A stretch of 37,590 bases of DNA from assembly GCA_902536515.1 (NCBI GenBank), contig CACAXU010000009.1, positions 1 to 37,590 on the forward strand. Direction: 5' to 3'. The DNA comes from an uncultured Litorivicinus sp. (GTDB lineage Bacteria > Pseudomonadota > Gammaproteobacteria > Pseudomonadales > Litorivicinaceae). The translations under genes were made by a program, and so were the position numbers. Position 1 is the first letter of the stretch; the number at the start of each line of letters is the position of its first letter. The notes under the pieces were generated by a model. That model was not told where the DNA came from. It did no database searches and saw nothing but the letters and a program-made list of their open reading frames with translations. Shown piece by piece: positions 1-10,761 of this stretch.

Positions 1-125
1 GAGCCGGTTGGGCATTGGATCATTTGATGTGAGCCTGTAGCGGATTGTGTCCAGGCTTCAATCTGGAATGGGAATGGTTGAAACCCTTTCGTTTCAAAGT
101 AGCGCTTGATGTGTTCAAACTGCAT
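1..125 (-). CDS. Ligase-associated Lhr-type DEXH helicase, N-terminal fragment (cut by window edge)
   Basis: Reading the minus strand from an ATG at 125-123 gives 41 codons that stay open to the window edge. The peptide starts MQFEHIKRYF, then has FQPFPFQIEAW, which matches the Q-motif region of superfamily 2 helicases, and ends in QCPTG(S), the start of the Walker A motif. In the known ligase-associated DEXH helicase family the N-terminus has this same layout (a PFPFQ-x-E-x-W core, then a GTGKT-type P-loop). The ATG overlaps the end of the upstream ligase gene by 11 bases, which suggests translational coupling in an exonuclease-ligase-helicase operon. The helicase core and C-terminus lie outside the window. 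Identity is inferred from a short fragment plus strong gene context. Confidence 0.8.
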   Translation of the reverse strand, partial: MQFEHIKRYFETKGFQPFPFQIEAWTQSATGSHQMIQCPTG

Positions 126-1698
126 GAGAGTCGCTCATCAATGCTTCGAAATGTGTTAAGTGGTCAGCATCCTTGGGTCCAACATCTTGCCGCCAGCGTA
201 ATATCCTTGGAAACCTCAGCGCGATACCGCTTTTGTGCCGGGTGGAACGCGCGATCCCTTCGAACCCAATCTCAAAAACGTGGAATGCTTCAACGTGTCG
301 TACCGGCCCAAATTTTTGTAGAGTGTGTTTTCGAATCCATTGGTCCATATCCTTTAATTCGGCGTCCGTCAGGCCTGAGTACGCTTTAGCCACTGGAACA
401 AGTTCATTATCCTGATTCCAGCAAGCCAAGGTATAGTCGCTATGAAGACTTGCTCTGCGCCCATGTCCTGCTTGGGCATAAATCAGTACACAGTCTGCAG
501 TCATCGGGTCAAGTTTCCATTTCCACCAATGACCTACTTTTCGACCACCGACATAGCAGCTTTGCTTACCTTTGATCATTACTCCTTCGGCCCCTCTCGC
601 TCGAGCTTCCAGGCGCATGGTGTGAATGCGCTCTGAACACATCGGATGAACTGTAAGACTTTGAGTCACCGCGATTTTGCTTAAAGCAGTTTTGCGAGCG
701 ATAAGTGGGTGACCTCGCATATCCTCACCATCGAGCCTTAAGAGATCATAGGCTTTAAAAAAAGCTGGATGGGTTTTGAGTAGGGTTTGCGTGATGCGTT
801 TTCGATTCAATCGCGTTTGAAGATCGTTGAAGGTTTGTAGGCGCTCGGTCGTCCCCGCAAGAATTTCCCCGTCTAGAATGATTTGTGAAGGTAGTGCTTT
901 TGCTACTTCGACGATGTCTGGAAATTGCTCAGTGATATCCTGATCACCACGTGACCAGAGTCTGATGGTTTCATACGTTTTGATTAATTGGGCGCGGATC
1001 CCATCCCACTTGTATTCCACTAAAACGTCTGTTGGATTGAGCGCAGATATCTCGGACTCAGACATAGGATTGGCAAGTAGGAATGGCAACGGTTTTGCAT
1101 CGAGTTCATCCTGAGTAACAGGTGCTTTGAGTCTGTCTAACCAATCTGGATCAGGAGAGAAGTCACCCATCAAACGTTCCTCGATGACCGCACGATCCAT
1201 ATCGATAGCGCGAGCAATAGCTTCATGGACCAATCCTTTACTCACACCAACCCTGAAGCCTCCTGAAGAGAGTTTTAAAAATAGAAAAGCTTCATCTCGT
1301 GATAGGGTATTGAGTAGTGAAGGAAGCTCCGACACCAGTACCTCGGGTTTCTGTTGGGATAAGGCATGTTGGCGCTGTCGCCATTGGTCGAGAATCGGTT
1401 GATCTGTTTGCGAGACCGCGTCTTGGTTGGCAAATAGGATTGCTAGGGTCTCCGACAGGTCGCCGACCGCCGCATAGCATTCGTCAAACAACCAGCTCTC
1501 GCCAGCAAACGCCTGATATGCCGCTTGCTTGAGCAGGCTTGGTTTCAGTTGCTTCCGATCACGGCGACCTGTGAGTGCCTCGACAGCAAGGGCGCTTTCA
1601 AGTGGATCAGCTTTCTGGATAAATTCAACGAGTCCATTCCGTTTAGCATTGGTCGACTGACTGGTGTCAAGTATCTGAAAGAGCTGCACAAAATTCAT
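115..1698 (-). CDS. ATP-dependent DNA ligase, ligase-associated repair cluster type
   Basis: A 527-residue DNA ligase that seals nicks using ATP. The N-terminal ~200 residues form the helical DNA-binding domain. The nucleotidyltransferase core has motif I YKWDGIR with the adenylated lysine at K230, motif III ILDGEIL at about 274-280, motif IV EGVMIK at 371-376 and motif V WKWKLD at 392-397. An OB-fold domain with a GFEGIARS segment near 478-485 closes the protein. This architecture matches the bacterial ATP ligase family that is encoded with an exonuclease, an Lhr helicase and often a phosphoesterase, and has been linked to DNA damage response. Replication normally uses NAD-dependent LigA, so this enzyme is probably accessory. 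Its ATG overlaps the stop of the exonuclease gene by 4 bases, and the helicase start overlaps its own end. Confidence 0.93.
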   Translation of the reverse strand: MNFVQLFQILDTSQSTNAKRNGLVEFIQKADPLESALAVEALTGRRDRKQLKPSLLKQAAYQAFAGESWLFDECYAAVGDLSETLAILFANQDAVSQTDQPILDQWRQRQHALSQQKPEVLVSELPSLLNTLSRDEAFLFLKLSSGGFRVGVSKGLVHEAIARAIDMDRAVIEERLMGDFSPDPDWLDRLKAPVTQDELDAKPLPFLLANPMSESEISALNPTDVLVEYKWDGIRAQLIKTYETIRLWSRGDQDITEQFPDIVEVAKALPSQIILDGEILAGTTERLQTFNDLQTRLNRKRITQTLLKTHPAFFKAYDLLRLDGEDMRGHPLIARKTALSKIAVTQSLTVHPMCSERIHTMRLEARARGAEGVMIKGKQSCYVGGRKVGHWWKWKLDPMTADCVLIYAQAGHGRRASLHSDYTLACWNQDNELVPVAKAYSGLTDAELKDMDQWIRKHTLQKFGPVRHVEAFHVFEIGFEGIARSTRHKSGIALRFPRILRWRQDVGPKDADHLTHFEALMSDSHAV

Positions 1699-2717
1699 TG
1701 ATCGGTACCTTGTTCGATTCCGAATGTCGTTTCTAAGCGATCGACTGCGACTCCCATGTGGTCGTTCAAATAGCGGGTGAGCACACGTGTTTCACCGTGT
1801 GTTGCATAAATTTGTCTGGCTTTACTCTGCTGGATGGTCTGAATCAAGCTCTGCCAGTCTGCATGATCACTGACAACAAACCCATGATGTATTGCCGATC
1901 TTCGGCGGACACCGCGGACTTGCATCCATCCAGATGCCATGGCGACTTCGGTCGGATGAAAACGTTTCAGAAACGATGATCCAGCCACTTGTGGGGGCGC
2001 AATGAGAAGTTCAGTTGAAACACCCTTGTCGGCCTCGCTTGCGCGCTGCCAGGGGCAAAGCGCAACGCCCTGTCTCTCATATTCGAGGTTTAAATTTGCA
2101 ACAGCACCATGGACTCGGACGGATCGATCAGACCGCTGTCGAATTTCTGCCATGATCCGCTGCGCTTTACCAAGCGAATAGCACAACAGAACGGGGGTTC
2201 TGTGATTTCTAATATGATGGTCCCACCAGCGAAACATGTGTTCCATCACTTGATCCATCGACGGCCAGCGATAAATCGGTAGTGCAAACGTCGCCTCTGT
2301 AATTAGGACATCACAGTGAATTGGCTCGAATCTCTGGCATGTTGGGTCAGGGTCACGTTTATAGTCACCCGTAATCACCCACACAGAATCTCCATCAGCA
2401 ATGCGAATCTGAGCTGAACCCAGAACATGGCCCGCTGGGTGAAAACTGATTTGCACATCACCAAGCACGAAAGGTTCACCGTATGGGTGGGCATCAATAA
2501 TTTGCGGACCCAGGCGCTTCTCGAGCAATCCCTCACCTCCGAGAGCACAGTGATAGTGCTTTGATCCAGCGCGGGCATGGTCGGCATGAGCATGCGTGAT
2601 TAGAGCACAGTCAACCGGACGCCACGGATCGATATGCGCCCGCGCTTTTGGGCAGTACAGTCCTTGCGGTGTCACGATGATCAAGGGGTCACGGTGGCGG
2701 CTTTTTTTCGATACCAT
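1695..2717 (-). CDS. Ligase-associated DNA exonuclease, metallo-beta-lactamase/beta-CASP fold
   Basis: A 340-residue cytoplasmic nuclease candidate. The metal site motif HAHADH lies at residues 42-47, further ligands are likely H97 in FHPAGH and D118 in TGDYKRD, and the late beta-CASP motifs appear as SDHADW and YATHGET. These features match the mRNA 3'-processing-like/Artemis-like nuclease group, in the subfamily named for its association with ATP-dependent DNA ligases. The gene is first in the minus-strand operon and its stop overlaps the ligase start (ATGA), so co-translation is likely. A coupled nuclease, ligase and helicase suggest end processing and resealing of damaged DNA; this role is inferred from family and context. 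The ATG at 2717 lies only 37 bases from the divergent patatin gene start, so the two genes must share or overlap their promoters. Confidence 0.9.
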   Translation of the reverse strand: MVSKKSRHRDPLIIVTPQGLYCPKARAHIDPWRPVDCALITHAHADHARAGSKHYHCALGGEGLLEKRLGPQIIDAHPYGEPFVLGDVQISFHPAGHVLGSAQIRIADGDSVWVITGDYKRDPDPTCQRFEPIHCDVLITEATFALPIYRWPSMDQVMEHMFRWWDHHIRNHRTPVLLCYSLGKAQRIMAEIRQRSDRSVRVHGAVANLNLEYERQGVALCPWQRASEADKGVSTELLIAPPQVAGSSFLKRFHPTEVAMASGWMQVRGVRRRSAIHHGFVVSDHADWQSLIQTIQQSKARQIYATHGETRVLTRYLNDHMGVAVDRLETTFGIEQGTDQ

Positions 2718-2754
2718 GGTGTCTTTATTACCTGATGAAGCGAAATTACGCCCT

Positions 2755-4962
2755 ATGTTAAGACCATTTCATGTCGTCTTTGTCGTCCTGGTGTTTCTCA
2801 GTATTACTGAGATTGCCTCTGCACGCGAGAAAACGGGGTTGGTTTTATCCGGCGGGGGTGCGCGTGGGTTTGCGCATGTCGCTGTTCTTGAAGCACTGGA
2901 GGCTAATCAGGTCCGAATTGACTACATCGCTGGAACATCGATGGGAGCAGTTATTGGTGCGTTGTATGCATCGGGCTTAACTGCATCAGAGGTTCGCGAC
3001 AAACTGTTGTCGGTGGACTGGGATTCCACGTTGCGTGATGTTACTGATCGAAATGAGCGAAGTTTTCGAAATAAAAGTTTTGAAGGCCGTAATTTTTTAG
3101 GTCTCGACTTGGGTGTTGCCCCAGGCGATGTGCGATTGCCTTTGGCGGCGCTTCGCGGTCAAAAACTGGCGCTTGCGCTCAATTCGCTGACGCTTGAAAC
3201 AGCGACTGTGACTGATTTTGATTCCTTTACGATTCCATTTCGAGCGATAGCTACAGACCTGGCGACGGGGGATGCAGTGGTATTGGATCGAGGATCACTT
3301 GCGACCGCGCTTCGAGCGTCATTGGCTGTTCCAGTTGTTTATTCACCTGTCGAAATCGACGGTCGACTCTACGTGGATGGAGGGGTGGCCAATAACCTCC
3401 CGGTTGATGTTGCTCGTGATATGGGTGCAGATCGCGTTATTGTGGTTGATACCTCGTCACTAAGATATTCAACCAATGAGTTGACCTCAGTTGTGACGGT
3501 CGTTGATCAGTTGACTAACCTGCTTACTCGCCGAAATACCGAGGCGCAACTCGAAAACTTGACTGATCAAGATGTACTGATTGAGATTTTCCCCGCGGGT
3601 ATTGCAACTGCGGATTTCAATAAGGCTGAGGATGCGCTGGCCATTGGTCGAAAGTCACTCGCAGCGGTACCTGATGTGTTTGCTGCATTTCGCGATGACA
3701 AAGCGTCCTACCAAGCATGGAATGCAGGGCGTTTAAATCGAAGCGAACCACCAACGCTGGCATTTGTCGAGGTGATCAGTGATGCACCAAGAACCTCTAG
3801 TAAAACCATTGCTAATCGATTAACAGTTCGACCAGGTCAGCCGCTTGATAATGAGCGATTAAAATCGGATCTTGGTAAAATATATGCACTCGAGACAATC
3901 GATCAAGTCGAGGTATCTGTTGTTGAAAGAGAGGATCAGGTAGGTCTATCGCTTGAGACCAAAGAGAAAGCGTGGGGGCCTGACTATCTGGATCTTGGAT
4001 TCACGCTCGAGGACAGTCTGGATGGGCGCGCTTCTTATAATCTCAACGGCGTGGTTCGAGCCACAAATATTAATCCACTTGGGGGTGAATGGCGGACTGA
4101 ATTAACCCTCGGTGATAAGACTCGGGTGACCTCTGAACTCTACCAACCCATTGATTACGGCTCTGATTGGTTCGTTTCCGCAATAGTTGGATTCGTCCGT
4201 GAGGATCGTGCGCTTTATGAGGAGGGAATGCTGACATCGACCTACTCGACGGAGACACGCGAGTATGGCTTTGACGGTGGCTATTCGCTCGATACCCGTG
4301 GCGAATTCCGGCTCGGTTTCCGTCAGGCTGATATCAAAAATAATAAATTATTGGGTGTCGATTCTTTAAGCACGAAGGTGGATGATTCGCGTTACTTTGC
4401 GCGTGCTGGATTTGATACGCTCGATTCATTGGGATTCCCAACGGAAGGAGTTCGCGTCCTTGGAGAGTATTCGATTTACGATGCAAAACTGGGTGCAACC
4501 CGCCAGTATGATGGGTTAACCCTCGACGTGTTGTATCCGTTCTACCACAGAAAAGGTAGGACCTTTATTGGGCAAGGGTATTTCGGTTATTTATTCGAAA
4601 CAGCCGTGACCGACGTAACGCCGCGTTACAGCTTGGGCGGCTTTACCCGCTTATCTGGCTATAGCCCCAATGAGATTTCAGGTCGTCACGCCGGTCTTAT
4701 TTCGTTCATGGGCTATCAGCGCTTTAATGAGCGAGCGGTGATTCCAGTCGATCAACCACTATTTATCGGATTCTCGCTCGAGGCTGGAAATGTCTTCCAA
4801 GACCGAAATGAAATTCGTTGGGGAAATACACTCTCCGGTGGTTCTGTATTTGTTGGTGCTGATACGGCGGTCGGTCCAGGGTATCTATCTTTTGGACGGA
4901 CAGAAGGTGGCCGTCAATCAGTAACACTGTCCGTTGGACGCCCATTTGCGGAGCGAGATTGA
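2755..4962 (+). CDS. Patatin-like phospholipase with POTRA and outer-membrane beta-barrel (PlpD-like, type Vd secretion)
   Basis: A 735-residue protein read from the ATG at 2755. The frame is open further upstream, but this start gives a clean signal peptide (MLRPFHVV... cleaved after ASA, residue 23). The patatin domain follows: oxyanion motif GGGARG at 33-38, nucleophile elbow GTSMG with Ser62, and the dyad aspartate D208 in VDGGVANNLP. A POTRA-like segment is at about 333-405. The remainder alternates polar and aromatic residues like a 16-strand Omp85 barrel and ends near VTLSVGRPF. Length and domain order match P. aeruginosa PlpD, the model type Vd autotransporter, whose lipase domain is carried to the surface by its own barrel. 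The substrate is probably a phospholipid. It is translationally linked to the next gene through TGATG. Confidence 0.9.
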   Translation: MLRPFHVVFVVLVFLSITEIASAREKTGLVLSGGGARGFAHVAVLEALEANQVRIDYIAGTSMGAVIGALYASGLTASEVRDKLLSVDWDSTLRDVTDRNERSFRNKSFEGRNFLGLDLGVAPGDVRLPLAALRGQKLALALNSLTLETATVTDFDSFTIPFRAIATDLATGDAVVLDRGSLATALRASLAVPVVYSPVEIDGRLYVDGGVANNLPVDVARDMGADRVIVVDTSSLRYSTNELTSVVTVVDQLTNLLTRRNTEAQLENLTDQDVLIEIFPAGIATADFNKAEDALAIGRKSLAAVPDVFAAFRDDKASYQAWNAGRLNRSEPPTLAFVEVISDAPRTSSKTIANRLTVRPGQPLDNERLKSDLGKIYALETIDQVEVSVVEREDQVGLSLETKEKAWGPDYLDLGFTLEDSLDGRASYNLNGVVRATNINPLGGEWRTELTLGDKTRVTSELYQPIDYGSDWFVSAIVGFVREDRALYEEGMLTSTYSTETREYGFDGGYSLDTRGEFRLGFRQADIKNNKLLGVDSLSTKVDDSRYFARAGFDTLDSLGFPTEGVRVLGEYSIYDAKLGATRQYDGLTLDVLYPFYHRKGRTFIGQGYFGYLFETAVTDVTPRYSLGGFTRLSGYSPNEISGRHAGLISFMGYQRFNERAVIPVDQPLFIGFSLEAGNVFQDRNEIRWGNTLSGGSVFVGADTAVGPGYLSFGRTEGGRQSVTLSVGRPFAERD

Positions 4963-5387
4963 TGCGATTTGAACGTCGATTGTATGTATCAAAACCACCT
5001 GAGGAGACATTGCGCCTGATCGCTGACTTTCGGAATTTGAAAGCATGGGATGACTCAGTGCAATCAGTCTTACCCCATGATGATATCTTTGGTCAGGGAT
5101 CAAAATATGATGTTCGTGTATTGTTCAGCGGTAATCCGATCGACATGGTGTACACCGTTACCGTTTATGAGCCAGGCGTCTGCGCGGTCTTAACTGGCGT
5201 TGCGCCGAAAGCGACCGCTATCGATCGGGTTGAGGTCGCAGCAACTGAGCAAGGGACTCAGGTCGATTATGTCGCAGAGATCCGACTCGCATTTCCCTAC
5301 AACTTGCTTGACACTCTCTTAGCCATTGGATTCAAGAAAACAGTTGACCACGCGGTCGCTGGCTTAAGTCGATTCTTGTCCGCGTAG
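4962..5387 (+). CDS. SRPBCC (START/polyketide-cyclase fold) family protein
   Basis: A 141-residue protein with the layout of SRPBCC proteins: an N-terminal strand (FERRLYVSKPPEETLRLIAD), a WDDSV segment, several central strands with YTVTVYEPG, and a long C-terminal helix ending AVAGLSRFLSA. Such proteins bind hydrophobic ligands in a deep pocket; no ligand can be read from the sequence. I chose the ATG at 4962, which shares a base with the TGA of the patatin gene (TGATG); a TTG one codon upstream is possible. Coupling to a secreted lipase suggests a lipid-related role, but the protein has no signal peptide and should be cytoplasmic. Its last 24 bases overlap the end of the convergent SDR gene. 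Confidence 0.75.
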   Translation: MRFERRLYVSKPPEETLRLIADFRNLKAWDDSVQSVLPHDDIFGQGSKYDVRVLFSGNPIDMVYTVTVYEPGVCAVLTGVAPKATAIDRVEVAATEQGTQVDYVAEIRLAFPYNLLDTLLAIGFKKTVDHAVAGLSRFLSA

Positions 5388-6167
5388 GACTGCTCGACTA
5401 ATGAGTGCCTTAAACAAGCTATCTGGTAACAGTCTTCGCAATAACAACAGGCTGCCACTGTGCTTTCCTGCGTGATACCTCAGCGTATGCTTTGTATCGA
5501 ATAAGGCGTTGACAATCACTGGGGCGATCACTGTTGGTGGCGTTGCCGTTGTACCTTCTCGCATTGACTGAGCAAGCCATGAGAGACCGTTGACATGGTA
5601 GGGGCTCGTCTCTCCCGACATTTGCATCCCGTGAGTCGCGAAGTTGGTTTGAGTGAATCCTGGCTCGATGATTTTGATGTGGATATTTGAACCGCGACAT
5701 TCGTACCAGAGTGCCTCATAGGAAGCTTCGAGCGCATGTTTGGTTGCGTTATAATAGCCAAAGTAGGGAAATGCCATACGCCCACCGATCGATGTGTTGA
5801 CCATTAATTTGCCGCGACCGCGTTGTCTGAAGTGCTCCATTGCGCGTCGCGTAATCGCCATGGTTCCAAAATAATTGGCTTCGAATTGTTGTCGTATTGC
5901 ATCGTCTGATGCTGATTCGATTGGTGCAATGAGGCCAAAGCCCGCGTTGTTGAAAACAGCGTCGATGGGTTTGTCCCAAACAGAGCTTTGACAAAACGCG
6001 TGAACACTCTCGGGCTCACTGAGGTCCAGAGTGAACCATTCACTTGAACCGGGCCCGGACTGAACTGAGCGTGACGTGCAGATGACCTCATGTCCCTGTT
6101 TGATTAAATGTTTTGCAACGGCTTGACCGATACCCGCCGAGCCCCCAGTGACGAGAACGTGAGCCAA
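5364..6167 (-). CDS. Short-chain dehydrogenase/reductase (classical SDR)
   Basis: A 267-residue NAD(P)-dependent oxidoreductase. The cofactor motif TGGSAGIG is at 7-14, NNAG at 73-76, the catalytic serine is probably Ser126 in NTSIGG, and the YxxxK pair is Tyr139/Lys143 in YYNATK. The arginine in TSRS after the second strand suggests NADPH preference. The FEANYFG and EPGFTQTNF segments also fit classical SDRs. The substrate cannot be deduced. The start lies 2 bases after the msrA stop, so the gene is the last member of ispB-msrA-SDR. The terminal 24 bases run antisense to the SRPBCC gene, leaving no room for a separate terminator. Confidence 0.9.
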   Translation of the reverse strand: MAHVLVTGGSAGIGQAVAKHLIKQGHEVICTSRSVQSGPGSSEWFTLDLSEPESVHAFCQSSVWDKPIDAVFNNAGFGLIAPIESASDDAIRQQFEANYFGTMAITRRAMEHFRQRGRGKLMVNTSIGGRMAFPYFGYYNATKHALEASYEALWYECRGSNIHIKIIEPGFTQTNFATHGMQMSGETSPYHVNGLSWLAQSMREGTTATPPTVIAPVIVNALFDTKHTLRYHAGKHSGSLLLLRRLLPDSLFKALISRAVLRGQEST

Positions 6168-6169
6168 TT

Positions 6170-6640
6170 TTAGATTCCGGAGGGGCCTAAGCCACGCTTA
6201 TCGAGGTAGTGTTGGTGATAGTCTTCAGCGATCCAGAACGAATCCGCTGACTCGATGGTCGTGGCAATGGGTTGGCTGTAGTCACCGGATTGGTTGAGTT
6301 GATTGATCATCTCTTGCGCTTCAACCCTTTGCGTGTCGGTTTGTGGGAAAATTGCAGTTCGATATTGGGTACCGACATCGGGTCCTTGCCGATTCACCTG
6401 CGTTGGGTTGTGCCATTCAAAAAAGCGCGACATGAGGGTTGAGAAGTCAATTTGTGTTGGATCGTATTCAATTTCTACGACCTCTGCATGACCAGTCTGA
6501 CCTGTGCAAACGGAACGATAATCGGGAGATTGCATTGTGCCACCCATGTATCCAACCGCTGTCTCGATTACACCCGTTAGTTTGGAAAAGCGCTGCTGGA
6601 CACCCCAGAAGCACCCGGCTGCGAAATAGGCTTTGGCCAT
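6170..6640 (-). CDS. msrA: Peptide-methionine (S)-S-oxide reductase MsrA
   Basis: A 156-residue enzyme that reduces methionine-S-sulfoxide in damaged proteins. The signature GCFWG has the catalytic Cys10, and conserved segments follow: VGYMGG, CTGQTGHAEVVE, FFEWHNPTQ and GTQYRTAIF. The protein ends soon after the YHQHYLDKRG segment and has no C-terminal cysteine, so the usual C-terminal resolving cysteine is missing; only Cys10 and Cys45 are present, and reductant use may differ from E. coli MsrA. It begins 9 bases after the ispB stop and is followed closely by the SDR gene, which makes a three-gene minus-strand operon. Confidence 0.96.
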   Translation of the reverse strand: MAKAYFAAGCFWGVQQRFSKLTGVIETAVGYMGGTMQSPDYRSVCTGQTGHAEVVEIEYDPTQIDFSTLMSRFFEWHNPTQVNRQGPDVGTQYRTAIFPQTDTQRVEAQEMINQLNQSGDYSQPIATTIESADSFWIAEDYHQHYLDKRGLGPSGI

Positions 6641-6649
6641 AAAGTTACC

Positions 6650-7621
6650 TCAATTACCACGACTGACTGACAAATCCGCAAGCCCGATGAGCCCATCTTT
6701 AAACGCCGAGTCAGGCAGTATACGAAGTGCCTGCTTGGCTTTTTTGACAGCGGATAATGCGCGTTCTTTTGTATAGGTAAGTCCGCTTGTTCTGGTTACA
6801 ATTGCGGCCACGTCGGAAAATCGATCACGATCCCCAAAAGTAATCGCTCGTGTGATGAGATCGGACTCCTCTTTGGAGGTCTCCTTCAGCCCCCTGATCA
6901 ACGGAAGCGTACATTTTCCATCCGCAAGATCATCGCCCAAATTCTTGCCAAGATCGTTTGAGTCGCCAGCGTAGTCGAGGTAGTCATCGATTAGTTGAAA
7001 TGCGAATCCAAGTTCTAGCCCATAGGTCTTGAGTGCGCCGATCACTTCATCCGGCTGATCCGTTGCAAGACCCGCACAGGCCGCAGCTGCCTCAAAAAGT
7101 ACAGCAGTTTTCCGTGTGATGACTTGATCATATTCAGCCTCAGAGACGTCAGCACGATGCTGATTTTTAAGCTGCCATACTTCGCCTTCAGAAATTTGGT
7201 TGGTCGTATCAGCGAGGAGCTTGAGGACGTCGAGCCGTCCGACTGAAACCATCATCTGGAATGCGCGCGAGTATACAAAGTCGCCGACCAAAATACTGGC
7301 GCTGTTACCAAACGTCGCGTTTGCGCTGGGCTGCCCGCGTCGTGCCTCTGAGCTATCGACAACATCATCGTGGAATAGTGTTGCGGTGTGGAGACACTCA
7401 ATCGAGGCTGCGAGCGGAATGTGATGATCATTGTGTGTGTTGAGTGCGCGTGCCGTCATTAAAGTCACGAGAGGCCGAACCCGTTTCCCCCCTGACTGAA
7501 TCAAATATTGGCTCACTTGTTCAATGAGATCGATGTCCGATCCGAGTTGAGAAATCAGTAAGTCATTTAATGCATCAAAATCTGGTCGGATCAGATCAAT
7601 GAGTTGGTCAGCAGTCGGCAT
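6650..7621 (-). CDS. ispB: Polyprenyl diphosphate synthase (octaprenyl diphosphate synthase) IspB
   Basis: A 323-residue trans-prenyltransferase that makes the ubiquinone/menaquinone side chain from isopentenyl diphosphate. The two aspartate-rich motifs are DDVVD at 85-89 and DDYLD at 212-216, with GGKRVRP near 44-50 and RRGQPSANATFGN after the first motif. It is colinear with E. coli IspB over its length. I use the ATG at 7621, preceded by a GGACG-type ribosome site; a TTG six codons upstream (7639) is also open. The gene is divergent from rplU, the arrangement seen in E. coli and pseudomonads. Chain length (8 or 9 units) cannot be told from sequence alone. Confidence 0.95.
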   Translation of the reverse strand: MPTADQLIDLIRPDFDALNDLLISQLGSDIDLIEQVSQYLIQSGGKRVRPLVTLMTARALNTHNDHHIPLAASIECLHTATLFHDDVVDSSEARRGQPSANATFGNSASILVGDFVYSRAFQMMVSVGRLDVLKLLADTTNQISEGEVWQLKNQHRADVSEAEYDQVITRKTAVLFEAAAACAGLATDQPDEVIGALKTYGLELGFAFQLIDDYLDYAGDSNDLGKNLGDDLADGKCTLPLIRGLKETSKEESDLITRAITFGDRDRFSDVAAIVTRTSGLTYTKERALSAVKKAKQALRILPDSAFKDGLIGLADLSVSRGN

Positions 7622-7690
7622 GAATTCGTCCGGTATCAATCGAGGCTGTATTTTAACGATTATTCGGTTGAGAAAAAGAGAAATTAAAAC

Positions 7691-7719
7691 TTGTCATCTG
7701 CTAAGGAACTTCCTATCAT
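7691..7719 (+). promoter_or_regulatory. Sigma-70-type promoter of rplU-rpmA
   Basis: TTGTCA at 7691-7696 and TATCAT at 7714-7719 are separated by exactly 17 bases, a strong match to the sigma-70 consensus. The -10 element is 52 bases upstream of the rplU GTG. It lies in the 150-base ispB/rplU divergent spacer, which holds no other gene. The rest of the spacer is A+T-rich upstream of the -35, as in many ribosomal-protein promoters. Confidence 0.7.
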
Positions 7720-7771
7720 TACGCGCTTTTTGGGGGCAAGAGCCGCCGAGATTTAGAAACGGAGTGGGAAC

Positions 7772-8083
7772 GTGTACGCGATCATTGAAACAGGCGGCAA
7801 ACAGCATCGCGTTGTAGAGGGCGAGCTTATCAAGGTCGAGAAAATCGAAGCCGAGACCGGTTCAACCATTAATTTTGATCGTGTGTTGATGGTCGGAGAA
7901 GGTGAATCAATCAAAGTCGGCACACCAGTCGTAGACGGTGCAAAAGTGTCAGCAGAGGTGGTTCAGCATGGCCGTGGCGACAAAGTGACAATCGTGAAGT
8001 TCAAGCGTCGCAAGCACCACATGAAGCGCCAGGGACACCGTCAGTGGTTTACTGAAATTAAGATCACAGCGATCAATGGTTAA
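7772..8083 (+). CDS. rplU: Large-subunit ribosomal protein bL21
   Basis: A 103-residue ribosomal protein, the usual bL21 length. It begins [13 protein letters not shown] after a GTG start at 7772, and has the conserved [17 protein letters not shown] basic block near the C-terminus that contacts 23S rRNA. GGAG lies upstream of the GTG, which supports the start. The gene is followed after 14 bases by rpmA, the near-universal rplU-rpmA pair. Confidence 0.98.
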   Translation: MYAIIETGGKQHRVVEGELIKVEKIEAETGSTINFDRVLMVGEGESIKVGTPVVDGAKVSAEVVQHGRGDKVTIVKFKRRKHHMKRQGHRQWFTEIKITAING

Positions 8084-8097
8084 GGTAGGAGACAAAA

Positions 8098-8358
8098 ATG
8101 GCTCACAAGAAAGCTGGTGGTAGTACCCGTAACGGACGCGATTCAAAAAGTAAACGCCTTGGCGTGAAGAAGTTTGGTGGTCAACACGTGTTGGCTGGTA
8201 ACATTCTTGTGCGCCAGCGTGGAACACAGTTCCATCCGGGAGTGAACGTCGGATGTGGTACCGACTACACGCTCTTCGCAAAAGCGGATGGCGAAGTGAA
8301 GTTTGAAGTGAAGGGGCCACACAAGCGCCGCTTCGTCAGTGTCGTGCCCTCTGCTTAA
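8098..8358 (+). CDS. rpmA: Large-subunit ribosomal protein bL27
   Basis: An 86-residue protein starting [16 protein letters not shown], the hallmark N-terminus of bL27 that reaches the peptidyl-transferase centre. It also has LGVKKFGGQ and [10 protein letters not shown], both conserved. TAGGAGA precedes the ATG at good spacing. It is co-transcribed with rplU and followed by a clear intrinsic terminator before obgE. Confidence 0.98.
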   Translation: MAHKKAGGSTRNGRDSKSKRLGVKKFGGQHVLAGNILVRQRGTQFHPGVNVGCGTDYTLFAKADGEVKFEVKGPHKRRFVSVVPSA

Positions 8359-8374
8359 GTAATCGCATCACTGA

Positions 8375-10742
<2,368 letters not shown>

Positions 10743-10761
10743 TTCAGCACCGATGTCGGCA

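Noticed and set aside
2596-2754. N-terminal extension of the patatin gene from 2596
   Set aside because: The extra 53 residues have no family similarity, run antisense through the exonuclease start and would bury the signal peptide.
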